A stretch of DNA of 6,511 bases from an uncultured Bacteroidales bacterium (GTDB lineage: Bacteria > Bacteroidota > Bacteroidia > Bacteroidales > UBA932), in assembly GCA_902488725.1 (NCBI GenBank), contig CABTXO010000099.1, positions 1-6,511 on the forward strand, given 5' to 3'. The notes below the pieces were generated by a model that ran no database searches, had not been told where the DNA came from, and saw only the letters and a list, made by a program, of their open reading frames with translations. Below, piece by piece: positions 6,001-6,511 of the stretch. Within the stretch, counting starts at the first letter, position 1; the number at the start of each line of letters is the position of its first letter. Position numbers and translations under genes: made by a program.

Positions 6001-6017
6001 TTCGGGGTCATCAGCGG
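5974..6017 (+). terminator. Possible hairpin terminator after the transporter gene
   Basis: CCGCTGA (5974-5980) pairs perfectly with TCAGCGG (6011-6017), and inside it CCCCG (5991-5995) pairs with CGGGG (6003-6007). A two-part GC-rich hairpin 40 bases after the stop codon could end transcription, but there is no T-run, so it may act only as an RNA stabiliser or be incidental to the repeat that follows. Confidence 0.33.
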
Positions 6018-6086
6018 TGCTTTCAGGCCCTGAACATCCCGCAGGAGGCCGTTCGGTGCCGTCAGGGATGCTTTCAGGCCCTGAAC
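5998..6086. repeat. Two copies of a 38-bp repeat at 51-bp period, each with a 13-bp palindrome
   Basis: Copies at 5998-6035 and 6049-6086 agree at 33 of 38 positions; the last 17 bases (through GCTTTCAGGCCCTGAAC) are identical. Each copy contains the perfect palindrome TTCAGG-C-CCTGAA (6022-6034 and 6073-6085). The period of 51 bp is divisible by three, which keeps a frame open on the minus strand, but there is no sign that it is translated. The array lies upstream of the PspC-like gene promoter. Confidence 0.8.
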
Positions 6087-6139
6087 GGGCGTGCCGGGTG
6101 CCAGGCGTGAAAAATATTCAGAAATATTTGGTATTTTGT

Positions 6140-6172
6140 ATTGCAAGGTATTGTGTAAGTTTTATATCTTTG
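6140..6172 (+). promoter_or_regulatory. Promoter of the PspC-like gene (-33 and -7 elements)
   Basis: ATTG (6140-6143) resembles the Bacteroidota -33 TTTG, and TATCTTTG (6165-6172) fits TAnnTTTG exactly, with 21 bases between them. This is the best two-box promoter in the window. The predicted leader is about 30 bases. An AT-rich stretch with AAATATT twice (6112-6128) lies just upstream. Confidence 0.7.
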
Positions 6173-6208
6173 CGGAAGAAAGATATTTATTCAACCAAAT
6201 AGCAGTTC

Positions 6209-6511
6209 ATGAATATGAAAAAGATTGTCTATGCGAGCATCGGGGGAAGAAGTTTCACCCTGGATGAGGATGCCTATCTTCGGCTTTCCGAGTACCTGCA
6301 ACATTTCCGCACGCGTCTGCTGCACATCAAGGAAGGCGCCATGGACCAGCAGGAAGTGATGACCGACCTGGAAGGCCGGATCGTGGAGCTTTTCCAGCGG
6401 GAGGGCTTCGCACCGTCTGCCGGAGGAGCCGCCGCCCGGGTCGTGAACGTCGATGTCGTGAATCGGGTGGTCGCCCAGCTGGGCATGCCGGACGGTTCGT
6501 CCGAGTTCCGG
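6209..6511 (+). CDS. PspC-type envelope-stress protein (N-terminal part, cut by window edge)
   Basis: This frame starts ATG 6209 (MNMKKIVYASIGG) and stays open for 101 codons to the window end. The opening resembles the cytoplasmic N-terminal segment of Bacteroidota PspC-domain proteins: a short strand ending in GGRSFTLDEDAY, a helix LSEYLQHFRTRL, EVMTDLEGRIVELFQRE (like the family's D-E/I-E-xRI-ELF pattern) and VVNVDVVNRVVAQLGMPDGSSEF (a helix then G-x-P). In this family a PspC transmembrane region normally follows and is not in the window. A second ATG three codons in (6215) is an alternative start. In Bacteroides such genes often follow a PadR-type regulator gene; none is present here, and the gene has its own promoter. 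The family call rests on remembered similarity, without the diagnostic PspC domain itself. Confidence 0.7.
   Translation, partial: MNMKKIVYASIGGRSFTLDEDAYLRLSEYLQHFRTRLLHIKEGAMDQQEVMTDLEGRIVELFQREGFAPSAGGAAARVVNVDVVNRVVAQLGMPDGSSEFR

Noticed and set aside
5998..6086. Small CRISPR array
   Set aside because: Only two diverged copies with a 13-base gap, no spacer-sized unique sequences and no cas genes.
5931..6146. 71-codon minus-strand ORF with repeats VQGLKASLTAPNG and VQGLKAPLMTPNG
   Set aside because: The peptide repeat simply reflects the 51-bp DNA repeat; start context and promoter are lacking, and the frame overlaps the pyrimidine-rich tract and the transporter stop.
1..6511. tRNA or rRNA genes
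   Set aside because: Reading both strands I found no cloverleaf-like or T-arm (GGTTCGAATCC-type) sequence and no rRNA segments.
1..6511. Insertion sequence, transposase or phage genes
   Set aside because: No transposase or integrase-like frame and no terminal inverted repeats with target duplications were seen, despite the composition breaks.

Overview
This window looks like chromosomal DNA from a member of the Bacteroidota, most likely order Bacteroidales. All four fully contained recognisable genes have Bacteroidales-type sequences. Promoters with the Bacteroidota -7 element TAnnTTTG precede prfB, the fumarase gene, asnA, the EamA-type transporter gene and the last gene. Shine-Dalgarno sequences are mostly weak. 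From about 880 onwards the DNA is GC-rich (counted lines are about 60-68% GC), which would suit a high-GC Bacteroidales lineage such as an Alistipes-like organism; that finer placement is only a guess. The first ~860 bases are clearly poorer in GC (counted lines 38-52%).

Layout. (1) Bases 1-1662, minus strand: an apparent operon read right to left. It comprises prfB (release factor 2, with a classical programmed +1 frameshift), a 62-residue single-pass membrane protein, and the start of a CYTH-domain protein cut by the window edge; the last two overlap by 4 bases. (2) Bases 1663-2158: a ~500-base region with no convincing gene. It holds the divergent prfB and fumarase promoters, several hairpins including one terminator-like structure, a 12-bp tandem repeat and a doubtful 38-codon ORF. 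(3) Bases 2159-3775, plus strand: an oxygen-sensitive class I [4Fe-4S] fumarase. (4) Bases 3779-4816, minus strand: asnA, ammonia-dependent asparagine synthetase, tail-to-tail with the fumarase with only 3 bases between stop codons. (5) Bases 4817-4914: a 98-bp divergent promoter region containing an inverted repeat. (6) Bases 4915-5934, plus strand: a ten-helix EamA/DMT-type transporter with an unusual repeat-bearing central loop. (7) Bases 5935-6208: a pyrimidine-rich stretch, a 38-bp sequence present twice at a 51-bp period, and a promoter. (8) Bases 6209-6511: the start of a PspC-type envelope-stress protein, cut by the window edge.

The genes are mostly housekeeping: translation termination, fumarate/malate interconversion, asparagine synthesis and transport. 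I do not see a new defence, mobile or biosynthetic system. The most noteworthy signals are two composition breaks inside genes. In prfB, GC content and isoleucine codon choice switch just after the conserved GGQ block. In the transporter, leucine codons switch from almost all CTG to almost all CTC at the repeat-bearing loop. Both suggest mosaic origin (recombination), and for prfB an assembly chimera must also be considered.
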